From Pseudomonadota bacterium (lineage in GTDB: Bacteria; Desulfobacterota; Desulfovibrionia; Desulfovibrionales; Desulfovibrionaceae), in contig JAEWCY010000059.1 of NCBI GenBank assembly GCA_023390395.1, forward strand, positions 1 through 21,472: a stretch of DNA of 21,472 nt. The letters are read 5' to 3'. Under the pieces are notes generated by a model. That model did no database searches. It saw nothing but the letters and a program-made list of their open reading frames with translations, and was not told where the DNA came from. The position numbers and the translations under genes were made by a program. This document shows, piece after piece, positions 1-8,100 of this stretch. Numbering within the stretch: position 1 is the stretch's first letter; every line of letters begins with the position of its first letter.

Positions 1-182
1 GAGGCGATGTCCATGGGCTCGCGGAAATGGCTGATGATGTAGCGCCGCATGTAGGTGGCGCAGCCCTGGGAGCCGTGCAGGAACGGAATGGCTCCCTCCA
101 CGCCGCGGAAGGCCAGCGCCGCGCCGAGCGGCGTGCACAGCTTGCAGGCGTTGGTGGTGGAAACGTAGGGCGAGTCGCTCAT
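1..182 (-). CDS. nifN: Nitrogenase FeMo-cofactor scaffold protein NifN (N-terminal part, runs off the window)
   Basis: Reading the minus strand from 182 gives about 60 residues beginning MSDSPYVSTTNACKLCTPLG, then a FLHGSQGCATYMRRY segment. These match the start of NifN, the beta-like half of the NifEN scaffold on which the iron-molybdenum cofactor is completed in the cytoplasm. Cysteines at about residues 14, 17 and 36 lie where the NifK/NifN family has its conserved N-terminal cysteines; the third sits in the HGSQGC motif. The ATG overlaps the nifE stop codon (ATGA, 4 bases), so the two are translationally coupled. The remainder lies left of the window. A C-terminal fusion to NifB or another domain is possible and cannot be judged here. 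Confidence 0.9.
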   Translation of the reverse strand, partial: MSDSPYVSTTNACKLCTPLGAALAFRGVEGAIPFLHGSQGCATYMRRYIISHFREPMDIA

Positions 183-1588
183 ATGCCTTCTCCCCCGGCC
201 GCGCGCGTGGCGGCGTCCTGTTCCCTGGCGGCCTTGGCCATGGCCTCGCGGCGCGGCACGAAGCGCCACACCGGGCTCATGGCCGAGGCATGCACTTCCT
301 TGGCGAAGTTGAGCATGCCGACAAAGCCTTCCAGGGCTTCCTTGCGTTCGTGATTGTGGTCGCAGAAGCCGACCCCGAGCTTGTGGGCGATGGGCCGTTC
401 CTTGACCCCGCCGACGAAGAGGTCCACGTCGAGTTCGCGCACGAACTTGGAGAGCTCCAGCGGATTGGAGTCGTCCACGATGACCGTGCCCGGGTCGCAG
501 ATGGCGGCCAGCTCCTCGTAATCTTCCTTGGTGCCGGTCTGGGACCCGACCAGGACCACCTTCATGCCAAGGTGGCGGAAGGCCTTGATGAGCGAGAAGG
601 CCTTGAATGCGCCGCCGACGTAGATGGCGACCTTCTTGCCTTCGAGATCCTTGCGGTATTCCTTGAGCTTGGGCAGAAGCACGCTCAGTTCCTCGCGCAC
701 GAGCTTCTGGGTGCGCTCGACGATGCCCGGGTCCTTGTCCTTGAAATGGTCGGCCACGGCGTAGAGCGAGTCGGCCATGTCCTCGATGCCGAGGTAGGAC
801 ACGCGCAGAAACGGCGTGCCGTACTTCTCCTTCATCATCTGGGCCAGTTCCATGGTCGCGCCCGAGCACTGCACCACGTTGAGGCCCGCGCCGTGGCAGC
901 GGCGCACGTCGGCCACGCGGCCGTCGCCGGTGATGTTGGCCACGACCTGGACGCCCATCTTCTTGAAGTATTCCCGGATGATCCAGATTTCTCCGGCCAG
1001 GTTGAAGTCGCCGAGGATGTTGACGGAAACGGGGCTGATGCCGGACGTGTCGCCCGTGCCGGCCAGGGTGAACATGGCCTTGCAGGCGGCGGCGTAGCCC
1101 TCGCGCTTGTTGCCCTTGAATCCCTCGGACTGGACCGGGATGACCGGGATGCCCGTCTGTTCGGCCACGTCGCGGCACACCGCGCCCACGTCGTCGCCGA
1201 TGATGCCCACGATGCAGGTGGCGTAGACGAAGGCCGCCTTGGGCTTGTGGCGTTCGATGAGTTCGAGCAGGGCGGCCTTGAGCTTCTTCTCGCCGCCGAA
1301 GATGACGTCTTTTTCCTGGAGGTCGGTGGAAAAGCTCAGGCGATGCAGCTCCGGGCCCGAGGACAGCGCCCCCCGGATGTCCCAGGTGTACACGGCGCAG
1401 CCGATGGGACCGTGCACCAGGTGCAAGGCGTCGGCGATGGGATAAAGCACCACCCGCGAGCCGCAGAACACGCAGGCCCGCTGGGACACGGCCCCGGCCA
1501 GGCTGTCGCGGTTGCACGCCAGTTCAAAGGGGCCTTCGCCCTTGCGGTGGATCTGATCCCGCCGTTCCTCGAAAATGGCCTGTTCCAT
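179..1588 (-). CDS. nifE: Nitrogenase FeMo-cofactor scaffold protein NifE
   Basis: A 469-residue protein of the NifD/NifE family at the usual NifE length. It forms the alpha-like half of the NifE2N2 scaffold that receives the NifB product and matures it to FeMo-co. The cluster-binding segment is recognisable: cysteines at about residues 39 (ACVFCGSR), 64 (HGPIGCAVYTWDIRG) and 125 (VYATCIVGIIGDD) correspond to the three P-cluster-type ligands of NifE. The C-terminal SPVWRFVPRREAM stretch is also family-like. An AAGGAG ribosome site lies just before the ATG. nifDK is not upstream; the neighbouring gene on that side is divergent, so nifE heads its own transcript, with nifN following by a 4-base overlap. 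A sigma-54-like promoter sits about 50 bases upstream. VnfE/AnfE-type paralogues are less likely but not excluded. Confidence 0.93.
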   Translation of the reverse strand: MEQAIFEERRDQIHRKGEGPFELACNRDSLAGAVSQRACVFCGSRVVLYPIADALHLVHGPIGCAVYTWDIRGALSSGPELHRLSFSTDLQEKDVIFGGEKKLKAALLELIERHKPKAAFVYATCIVGIIGDDVGAVCRDVAEQTGIPVIPVQSEGFKGNKREGYAAACKAMFTLAGTGDTSGISPVSVNILGDFNLAGEIWIIREYFKKMGVQVVANITGDGRVADVRRCHGAGLNVVQCSGATMELAQMMKEKYGTPFLRVSYLGIEDMADSLYAVADHFKDKDPGIVERTQKLVREELSVLLPKLKEYRKDLEGKKVAIYVGGAFKAFSLIKAFRHLGMKVVLVGSQTGTKEDYEELAAICDPGTVIVDDSNPLELSKFVRELDVDLFVGGVKERPIAHKLGVGFCDHNHERKEALEGFVGMLNFAKEVHASAMSPVWRFVPRREAMAKAAREQDAATRAAGGEGI

Positions 1589-1946
1589 GAACGCTCCTTT
1601 CCCCGGTCACCAGCCGTCGGGGTCATCGGGATTATACAAGGAGCATGCCATTAGTTATATTGCTTATTTTACAATATAAAATGAAATCGTCACAGTGTAG
1701 CAAACAAATTTGTACGAGGCGCGGCGACAGAAATGTAGAGAGAAGCACGGTTAGGGAAGAAATCGTGGACCGCCCCCCCGATACGACCGCCGGCCGGGCT
1801 CCGGCGGCGCTGTCGCCCAACCGGCGCTCGCCCCCTTGGCCGGATTGTCTCCGTCCCGTCACCCGACCGTCGCCAGCTGCCGCTGCCCGTCCTGTATATC
1901 CCGCTTCCGTCATCCCATCGCCGCAAGCAACAGGCAAGCACACCAC
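1589..1946. other. Divergent intergenic region between nifE and the betaine-lipid genes
   Basis: This 358-base stretch has no convincing gene. Its left third (about 1631-1720) is strikingly AT-rich for this window and holds the nifE promoter candidate. The right two thirds are GC- and C-rich. The frame of the downstream gene stays open back to an ATG at 1836, but that extension is proline-, serine- and arginine-rich and looks like noncoding sequence. No clear plus-strand sigma-70 promoter for the downstream gene was found. Confidence 0.6.
1635..1650 (-). promoter_or_regulatory. Candidate sigma-54 (-24/-12) promoter of nifEN
   Basis: The minus strand reads TGGCATGCTCCTTGTA. Against the sigma-54 consensus TGGCACG-N4-TTGCA the spacing is exact, and it differs by T for C in the -24 block and T for C in the -12 block. 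The start would fall near 1625, giving a leader of about 35 bases before the nifE ATG. nif operons of proteobacteria are typically sigma-54/NifA dependent, which fits. No TGT-N10-ACA NifA site was found in the roughly 100 bases upstream. The -12 block overlaps a perfect TATAAT (1631-1636), but no acceptable -35 lies 16-18 bases from it. Confidence 0.5.
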
Positions 1947-3110
1947 ATGGCAAAACCCCTCGGCTCCCGCCTCCAAGACGCCTTTTTCCGCCTCGTCCAC
2001 GGCAACCGCCTCGTCTACAACACCTGCTGGGAAGACCCCCGGCTGGACAGGAAGCTCCTGGGGCTCGGCCCCGAAGCCCGGGTCGTGGTCATCACCTCGG
2101 CCGGGGACAACGCCCTGGACTACCTCCTGGACGACCCGGCCGGCGTGGCCTGCGTGGACGTCAACTTCCGCCAGAACGCCCTGCTCGAACTCAAGCGGGC
2201 GCTTTTCCTCCACGCCTCGCACCACGAACTCTTCCGGTTCTTCGGCGAGGGCGGCGGGCCGGACTGCGCCGCCGTCTACAAGGGCCTGCGTCGCCAGCTC
2301 CCGGACTACGCCCGCGCCTTCTGGGACGCCAACATCGACTACTTCAAGGCCGGCCGCCTGTCCCGCTCCTTCTACTACCACGGCGCGTCCGGGGCGGTGG
2401 CCTTCGCCTTCTCGCGGCTTCTGTGCGCCCTCAAGCCCGGCCTTCGCCGCCGCATCCCGGAACTCCTTAACGCGCGCTCCCCCGACGAGCAGCGCCGCGT
2501 CTTCGACGCCATCGAGCCGGCCTTCTGGGACCGCGCCAGCCGCTGGCTCGTCGGCCGGCCGGAAACCATGGCCCTGCTCGGCGTGCCGCGCCCCCAGATC
2601 GACCTCATCCGCCGCTCCCACCCGGGCGGCCTCGAAGGTTTCGTGCGCGACAAGGTCCGGCAGGTCTTCACCGGCCCGCCCATGGCCGAGAACTACTTCT
2701 GGCGCGTCTATCTGACCGGCCGCTACACCCGCGACTGCTGCCCGGAATACTTGAAGGAAGCCAATTTCGCCCCCATCCGCGACCGCGTCGCTCGGCTCTC
2801 CAGCCACACCGACACCCTCAGCGGTTTTCTCGCCGCCAACCCCGGCCCCTACACCCACTTCGTCCTGCTCGACCACCAGGATTGGATGGCCAGCCACGCC
2901 CCGGCCGCCCTGGCCGAAGAGTGGGAACGCATCCTCCAAAGCGCCGCCCCGGACGCGAAAATCCTCATGCGCACCGCCGGCCTGGACGTCTCCTTCGTGC
3001 CCGGCGAGGCCCGGGAGCGCCTGCGCTTTTTCCCGGAAATCACCGAGCCCCTGCACGGCCACGACCGCGTCGGCACCTACGGCAGCCAGCACCTGGCGGT
3101 GGTGGCCTGA
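1947..3110 (+). CDS. btaA: BtaA-like S-adenosylmethionine:diacylglycerol 3-amino-3-carboxypropyl transferase (DUF3419)
   Basis: A 387-residue protein of the DUF3419/BtaA family. BtaA moves the 3-amino-3-carboxypropyl group of SAM to diacylglycerol, making the homoserine-ether lipid precursor of the betaine lipid DGTS at the inner membrane. Visible family features are the N-terminal LVYNTCWEDPRLD segment, VVVITSAGDNALDYLLD (SAM-binding loop), the following CVDVNFRQNALLELK, and near the C-terminus HFVLLDHQDWM. The ATG at 1947 is chosen because similarity begins at once after it; an in-frame ATG at 1836 adds 37 low-complexity residues. The ribosome site is weak. The stop overlaps the next gene's ATG (TGATG), and that gene is a methyltransferase, as expected for a btaAB pair. 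Confidence 0.85.
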   Translation: MAKPLGSRLQDAFFRLVHGNRLVYNTCWEDPRLDRKLLGLGPEARVVVITSAGDNALDYLLDDPAGVACVDVNFRQNALLELKRALFLHASHHELFRFFGEGGGPDCAAVYKGLRRQLPDYARAFWDANIDYFKAGRLSRSFYYHGASGAVAFAFSRLLCALKPGLRRRIPELLNARSPDEQRRVFDAIEPAFWDRASRWLVGRPETMALLGVPRPQIDLIRRSHPGGLEGFVRDKVRQVFTGPPMAENYFWRVYLTGRYTRDCCPEYLKEANFAPIRDRVARLSSHTDTLSGFLAANPGPYTHFVLLDHQDWMASHAPAALAEEWERILQSAAPDAKILMRTAGLDVSFVPGEARERLRFFPEITEPLHGHDRVGTYGSQHLAVVA

Positions 3111-3739
3111 TGGACGCCGCCTGCTCCCCCAATCCGCTGCACGGCTACTACAAATGGCACGCGCGCATCTACGACGCCACGCGTTGGAGCTTCCTGTTCG
3201 GCCGCGACCGGCTGCTGCGCCTGGCCGCCGACGCCCTGGGACCCCGCCGGGTCGGGCCGCTTTCCGTCGTGGAAGTCGGCTGCGGCACCGGGCGCAACCT
3301 GGCCCGGCTCGCCAGAGCCTTCCCCGCCGCCTCCCTCGTCGGCATCGACCTGTGCCGGCCCATGATCATTCGCGCCGCCAGGGCCGTCGCCGGCCACGGC
3401 CCGCGCTGCCGCCTGCTGTGCGACGCCTACCGCCCGGACAGCCTGCCCGCCGCCTCCGCCGACCTCGTCGTCTTCTCCTACAGCCTCTCCATGTTCAACC
3501 CCGGCTTCGAGGAAGCCCTAAACGCCGCCCGCTTCCACTTGGCCCCCGGCGGCCTCGTGGCCGTGGCCGACTTCCGCCGCACCGCCCGGCCCTGGTTCGC
3601 CCGCTGGATGGGCGTCAACCACGTGCGCATGGACGACCACCTGCTCCCGGCCCTGGGCAAGCGGTTCGAAAGCGTGCGGGAAGAAACGCTTGCGGCCTAC
3701 GGCGGCTGGTGGGAATATTTCGTGTATCTGGGACGATAA
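3110..3739 (+). CDS. btaB: BtaB-like SAM-dependent N-methyltransferase
   Basis: A 209-residue class I methyltransferase, the size expected of BtaB, which trimethylates diacylglyceryl-homoserine to the betaine lipid DGTS. The SAM-binding motif I is VVEVGCGTGRNLARLA (about residues 48-63), followed by the acidic motif LVGIDLC; a PGGLVAVADF stretch marks motif IV/post-strand. The start codon shares its A with the preceding btaA stop, so the two should be cotranslated. Assignment to BtaB rather than a generic methyltransferase depends on this pairing with DUF3419. The open frame extends upstream to 2882, but that part overlaps btaA and is its out-of-frame shadow. Confidence 0.8.
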   Translation: MDAACSPNPLHGYYKWHARIYDATRWSFLFGRDRLLRLAADALGPRRVGPLSVVEVGCGTGRNLARLARAFPAASLVGIDLCRPMIIRAARAVAGHGPRCRLLCDAYRPDSLPAASADLVVFSYSLSMFNPGFEEALNAARFHLAPGGLVAVADFRRTARPWFARWMGVNHVRMDDHLLPALGKRFESVREETLAAYGGWWEYFVYLGR

Positions 3740-3761
3740 GGGTGGGAGTGAGAGTGAGAGG

Positions 3762-3784
3762 ATGCCCCCGGCCGCCGGAGGCAT
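3762..3784 (+). terminator. Weak hairpin after the betaine-lipid genes
   Basis: An inverted repeat of ten bases per arm (ATGCCCCCGG / CCGGAGGCAT, one mismatch) with a three-base loop, starting 23 bases after the btaB stop. It is followed by CATTCTTCC rather than a clear T tract, so it may be an attenuator or leaky terminator, or a chance structure. Confidence 0.3.
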
Positions 3785-3857
3785 TCTTCCCTACGACATT
3801 CCTGTAACTGGCGGCCAAGCCGCGGACCCGCTACCATCGTCGCGAGGAGCAACGACC

Positions 3858-4673
3858 ATGACCACGACGACCGACCTGGAACCCAATGCCGCCCGTTTCG
3901 ACGGCCTGGCCGGCGTGTACGACGCCAGCCGGCCTTCGCCGCCGCCGGTGCTGGCGGATGTGTTGTGCCGCTATGCCGGGGTGGAGCGTCCCGACATGGT
4001 GGTGGATCTGGGCAGCGGCACGGGGTTGGCCACGCGGTTGTGGATCGGCCGGGCCGCGACGGTCATCGGCGTCGAGCCCAACGAGGGCATGCGTCACCGG
4101 GCCGAGGAGGCCGTGGCCGCGATCCCTGGCGGCGGGGACGTCATTTTCCGCAACGGCTATGCCGACGAGACCGGGCTACGCTCCGGCTGTGCGGACATCG
4201 TCACGTGCAGCCAGTGCCTGCATTGGATGGAGCCGCAGCCGACCTTCGCCGAGGTGGCGCGCGTATTGCGCGAGGGCGGGGTGTTCGCGGCCGTGGACGC
4301 GGACATGACGCCGTCTTTCGGCGGCCCGGCGGAGGAGGCCTTGCTGTCCATGCGGCGTCGGGCCAGGGCCTTGGAGGAGAAGCTGCGGCTGACGGACGTC
4401 AAGCGTTGGGACAAGGCCGGGCATCTGGGGCGGATGGCCGCTTCGGGGCAGTTCCGCTTCACGCGGCAGGTCATGATGCACCATGTGGAGCCGGGAGACG
4501 GTCGGCGGCTGTTGGGGCTGGCGTATTCTTTCGGCGGCGTGGCCACGATGCTGGCCCATGGCGTGGCCGAGGCGGATTTCGGCCTGGACGTGCTGCGCCG
4601 CGAGGTCGCGGCCATGGGCGAGGAAGTCGTGCCGTTTCACTGGAGCTACACCGTGCGCCTGGGCGTCAAGTAG
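3858..4673 (+). CDS. Class I SAM-dependent methyltransferase
   Basis: A 271-residue cytoplasmic methyltransferase. It opens with NAARFDGLAGVYDASRPSPP, typical of the Methyltransf_11/25 (UbiE-like) group. Motif I is VVDLGSGTGLATRLW (about residues 48-62), the acidic motif II is VIGVEPNEGM, and a later CSQCLHWMEPQPTFAEVARVLREGG follows the family pattern; 20-residue blocks here are broken only by conventional substitutions. The substrate cannot be told. The ATG at 3858 is chosen for its GAGGAG ribosome site; the frame is open further upstream to 3690 without a good site. It lies 118 bases after btaB and might act in the same lipid pathway, but the gap and hairpin argue for a separate job. Confidence 0.82.
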   Translation: MTTTTDLEPNAARFDGLAGVYDASRPSPPPVLADVLCRYAGVERPDMVVDLGSGTGLATRLWIGRAATVIGVEPNEGMRHRAEEAVAAIPGGGDVIFRNGYADETGLRSGCADIVTCSQCLHWMEPQPTFAEVARVLREGGVFAAVDADMTPSFGGPAEEALLSMRRRARALEEKLRLTDVKRWDKAGHLGRMAASGQFRFTRQVMMHHVEPGDGRRLLGLAYSFGGVATMLAHGVAEADFGLDVLRREVAAMGEEVVPFHWSYTVRLGVK

Positions 4674-4682
4674 GTCCGCGTC

Positions 4683-4970
4683 GTGAACAGGGACGGCGGC
4701 TGGTGGGTACTGGCGGTCGGCGGGCCGTACGACCCTGAGGATTTCGACCAGCGGGACTTGGCGCGCGCCAGGTTGCGCCAGGAGCTTTTGCTGCTGGCCA
4801 TCGTGCCGGACGAGTACGTCTGGATCTGGGACGAGACGGACCGGGCGCAGCTTGTCCTGCGGACGTTCCCGCGCCGGGTTTCGGCCGAGGAGTACGCCGC
4901 CTATCTGTCCGGCCGGGGCGTGACCACGCGGATACGGTCGGCCTTCGGCGAATCGGGCCAGGCCGGCTGA
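4683..4970 (+). CDS. Small hypothetical protein
   Basis: A 95-residue protein starting at GTG, nine bases after the methyltransferase stop and so probably cotranscribed. I do not recognise the family. It is soluble and acidic/tryptophan-rich at the front (GGWWVLAVGGPYDPEDFDQRD, later DEYVWIWDETDRAQLVL) and has no signal peptide or membrane segment. Codon use shows strong third-position G/C bias throughout, which supports real coding. The opposite strand also carries open frames here, but with arginine/proline-rich composition typical of antisense shadow. Confidence 0.6.
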   Translation: MNRDGGWWVLAVGGPYDPEDFDQRDLARARLRQELLLLAIVPDEYVWIWDETDRAQLVLRTFPRRVSAEEYAAYLSGRGVTTRIRSAFGESGQAG

Positions 4971-5175
4971 GGCCGCGCTTCTCCTGTCGCTTTTCTGTTC
5001 CTTTCGTGTGCGTTTCCGGGCGGCGGATGTCGCCATCCTGTTCCCCTTGCCGCGCCGATTGTTCCTTTCCTGCCGCTTGATTGTTTCTTTCGCGGTTAAC
5101 ATGCCGATAAAATAGGTATTTAATAGCATCGGAAAGGGCTTTGCCAAATGCCGCCCGGAAACATACCCTGGCGGC
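4971..5175. other. Intergenic region upstream of the helicase
   Basis: 205 bases with no gene. The first 110 are T/C-rich without a hairpin, so no terminator for the upstream genes is seen. The AT-rich end carries the helicase promoter. Confidence 0.5.
5096..5124 (+). promoter_or_regulatory. Sigma-70-type promoter of the Lhr helicase gene
   Basis: TTAACA (5096-5101) and TTTAAT (5119-5124), 17 bases apart, each differ from consensus in one position. They sit in the only AT-rich patch between 4971 and 5175. The predicted start is near 5131, about 45 bases before the helicase ATG. Confidence 0.5.
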
Positions 5176-8100
5176 ATGCCGCTCCCCTTCGATCCCTGCG
5201 TCGCGTCCTGGTTCACGGAACACGTGGGCGCGCCCACGGACATCCAGGAGCGCGCCTGGCCGCGCATCGCCGCCGGCGAGCACGTCCTGGCCGTGGCCCC
5301 CACCGGATCGGGCAAGACGCTGACCGCGTTTCTCTGCGCCCTGGACCGTCTGGCCACGGGCGTGTGGCCCGCCGGCCGGGTGTCGGTGGTCTACGTCTCG
5401 CCGCTCAAGGCCCTGGGCGCGGACGTGCGGGCCAACCTGCTCGTCCCCCTGGCCGGGCTGCGCCGGGCCTTCGAGGCCGGCGGACGGACCCTGCCGCCCA
5501 TCCGGGTCGCCATGCGAAGCGGCGACACCTCGTCCGAGGAGCGGCGGCGGATGCTGCGCAAGCCGCCGGAAATCCTCGTCACCACGCCCGAGTCCCTAAA
5601 CCTCCTGCTGTCCTCCCGAGGCGGGCGGGGCATGCTCGGCGAGGTACGCCTGGTCATCCTGGACGAGATCCATGCCGTGGCCGGGACCAAGCGCGGCGTG
5701 TTCCTGCTTTCCGCCGTGGAGCGGCTGGCCCTTTTATCCGGGGAATTCCAGCGCGTGGCCCTGTCGGCCACGGTGACGCCGCTGGCTGCGGTCGCGGCCA
5801 TGGTGGGCGGCTTCGCGCCGGTGCCCGACGATCCTGGCGAGTGCGTGCCCCGGTCGGTCGCCGTGGTGGCCAGCGACGCGACGAAGCGCATGGCCCTGCG
5901 GGTGCGCCACGTGCCCTGGCCCGAGGGCGACCGGGTCGGCGGGCGCATCAAGGCCGTGGCCGCCGACATCCGGGAGCGTATCGCAGCCAACCGATCCACG
6001 CTTGTTTTCGTCAACAATCGCAAGCTGTGCGAGAAGCTGGCGCGGTTGGTCAACGACGAGGCGGAGCATACCCTTGCCTACGCCCACCACGGCTCCCTGT
6101 CGCGGGAGCTGCGCCAGTCCGTGGAAGCCCGGCTCAAGGCCGGGGAGCTGCGGGCCGTGGTGGCTACCAGTTCCCTGGAGCTCGGCATCGACATTGGCGC
6201 GGTGGACGAGGTGATCCTCGTCGAATGCCCGCCTACGGTCAGCGCCGCCGTGCAGCGCATCGGCCGCAGCGGCCACCGCGTGGGCGAGACGAGCCGGGGG
6301 CTTTTCCTGCCCACCTCGGAAAAGGACCTGCTGGAGGCGGCGGTCATGGCTCGGGCGGCTTTCGCGCGCGACATCGAGCCCCTGCGCCCGGTCGTGGCCC
6401 CCCTCGACGTCCTGGCCCAGACGTTGGTCGCCATGTGCGGGGTCGAGACCTGGGGCGTGGACGCGCTCTACGACGCCGTGCGCCGGGCCTGGCCGTACCG
6501 CGGCCTTTCCCGCGCCGCCTTCGACCTGACGCTCGGCATGCTGACCGGGCGCTACGGCGCGACGCGCGTGCGCGAGCTTTCGCCGCTTCTGGCCGTGGAC
6601 GCTGTGGACGGCACGGTCGCGGCGCGCAAGGGGGCGCTTTTGCGCCTGTACGCCTCGGGCGGGGTCATCGCCGACCGGGGCTATTACGCCCTGCGCCGCC
6701 AGGACTCCGGCGCGCGCCTGGGCGAGCTCGACGAGGTCTTCGTCTGGGAGGCCCGGCTCGGCCAGGTGTTCGCCTTCGGCGCACAGAACTGGCGCATCGA
6801 GCGCATCACCGACGCCGACGTCTTCGTCTCCCCCGCGCCCGAGGGAACCGTGCCGGCTCCGTTCTGGCTGGGCGATCCTCACGGCCGCGACCGTCATTTC
6901 TCGGCCCTGCTGTCCGATTTCCTGGAAGAGGCCGAGGCGCGCCTGGCCGATGCCGGCTTCACGGGCACGCTGGAAGCGGACTGCTTCCTGGAGCCTGGAG
7001 CGGCCGCCGCCCTGGTCGATTTCCTGCGCCGCCAGAAGGAGGTCACGGGAGCGGCCCTGCCCCATGCCCGGCATCTGGTCGTGGAGGTCACGTCCACCGG
7101 CCCCGGCGGCGCGCCGGGAAATCAGGTCATCCTGCACGCGCCGCTGGGGCTGGCCGTGACCGCGCCCCTTGGGCTCATGCTCGAAGCCGCCCTGGGCGAG
7201 AGCCTCGGCGAGGCCGCGCCGGTCTACGCCGGCAACGACTGCGTGGCCATAACCTTGCCGGGCGAGGTCTCCCCCGAGGCGGTGCTTGGGCTTCTCGTGC
7301 CGGAGGAGACCGCCTCCAGGCTGCGGGCGCGCCTGGAAGGCTCGGGCTTTTTCGGCGCGGCCTTTCGCGAGGCCGCCGGCCGGGCGCTGCTTCTGCCGCG
7401 CGACGGCTTCGGCAAGCGCCAGCCGCTTTGGATCACGCGGCTTCGCGCCCGAAAGCTCCTGGCCGCCGTGGCCGGGTACGGCGATTTTCCCATGGTGCTC
7501 GAAGCCTGGCGCGCCTGCCTGGCCGACGCCTTCGACATGGACGGGCTTGGCGACTACCTCTCGGGCCTGCGCTCCGGGGCCGTGGCCGTCAGCGTCGTCC
7601 ATACCCGGACACAGAGCCCCTTCGCGGCGGACATCGTCTGGCGGCACGTGACCGAATACATGTACCTGACCGACGCCGGCACCGCCGCCGGCCCGACCGG
7701 GGCCCGGCCCGACCTGGTGGCCGAGGTGGCCCGCTCCCCGGCCCGGCCGAGCGTGCCGGCGGAGATCGCCCGGACGTTTGCGGCCAAACGCCAGCGCCTT
7801 TTTCCGGGCTACGCCCCGTCCGGGGCCGCCGAACTGCTGGAGTGGCTCAAGGAGCGGGTGCTCGTCACGGAGGAAGAATGGGTGGCGATCCTCGCGGCCG
7901 TGTCCCGGGACCACGGGGACGCGCCCGAGGCCGTGGAGGCGGCCCTGGCCCCGCGCCTGGCCCGCCTGGTCGCGCCGGGAGACGGCCGGCCCCGGCTGGT
8001 CGCCCTGGAGCGGGCGGCGGACGTGGCCCTGGCCGTTTTCGGCGATCCGGCCCTGGCCCCGCCGGGGACGGGCAAGGCCAGGCGGCCGGCTGGGAGCGCC

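Noticed and set aside
290..1654. Long plus-strand open frame opposite nifE (454 codons)
   Set aside because: It lies antisense to a clear nifE, with Val/Asp/His-rich composition typical of the reverse complement of a GC-rich gene.
1690..1760. NifA upstream activator site TGT-N10-ACA
   Set aside because: TGT and ACA words occur, but not with a ten-base spacing.
1632..3092. Long minus-strand open frame opposite btaA (486 codons)
   Set aside because: Antisense shadow of a recognisable DUF3419 gene; Gly/Ala/Val/Glu-rich, with no family motif.
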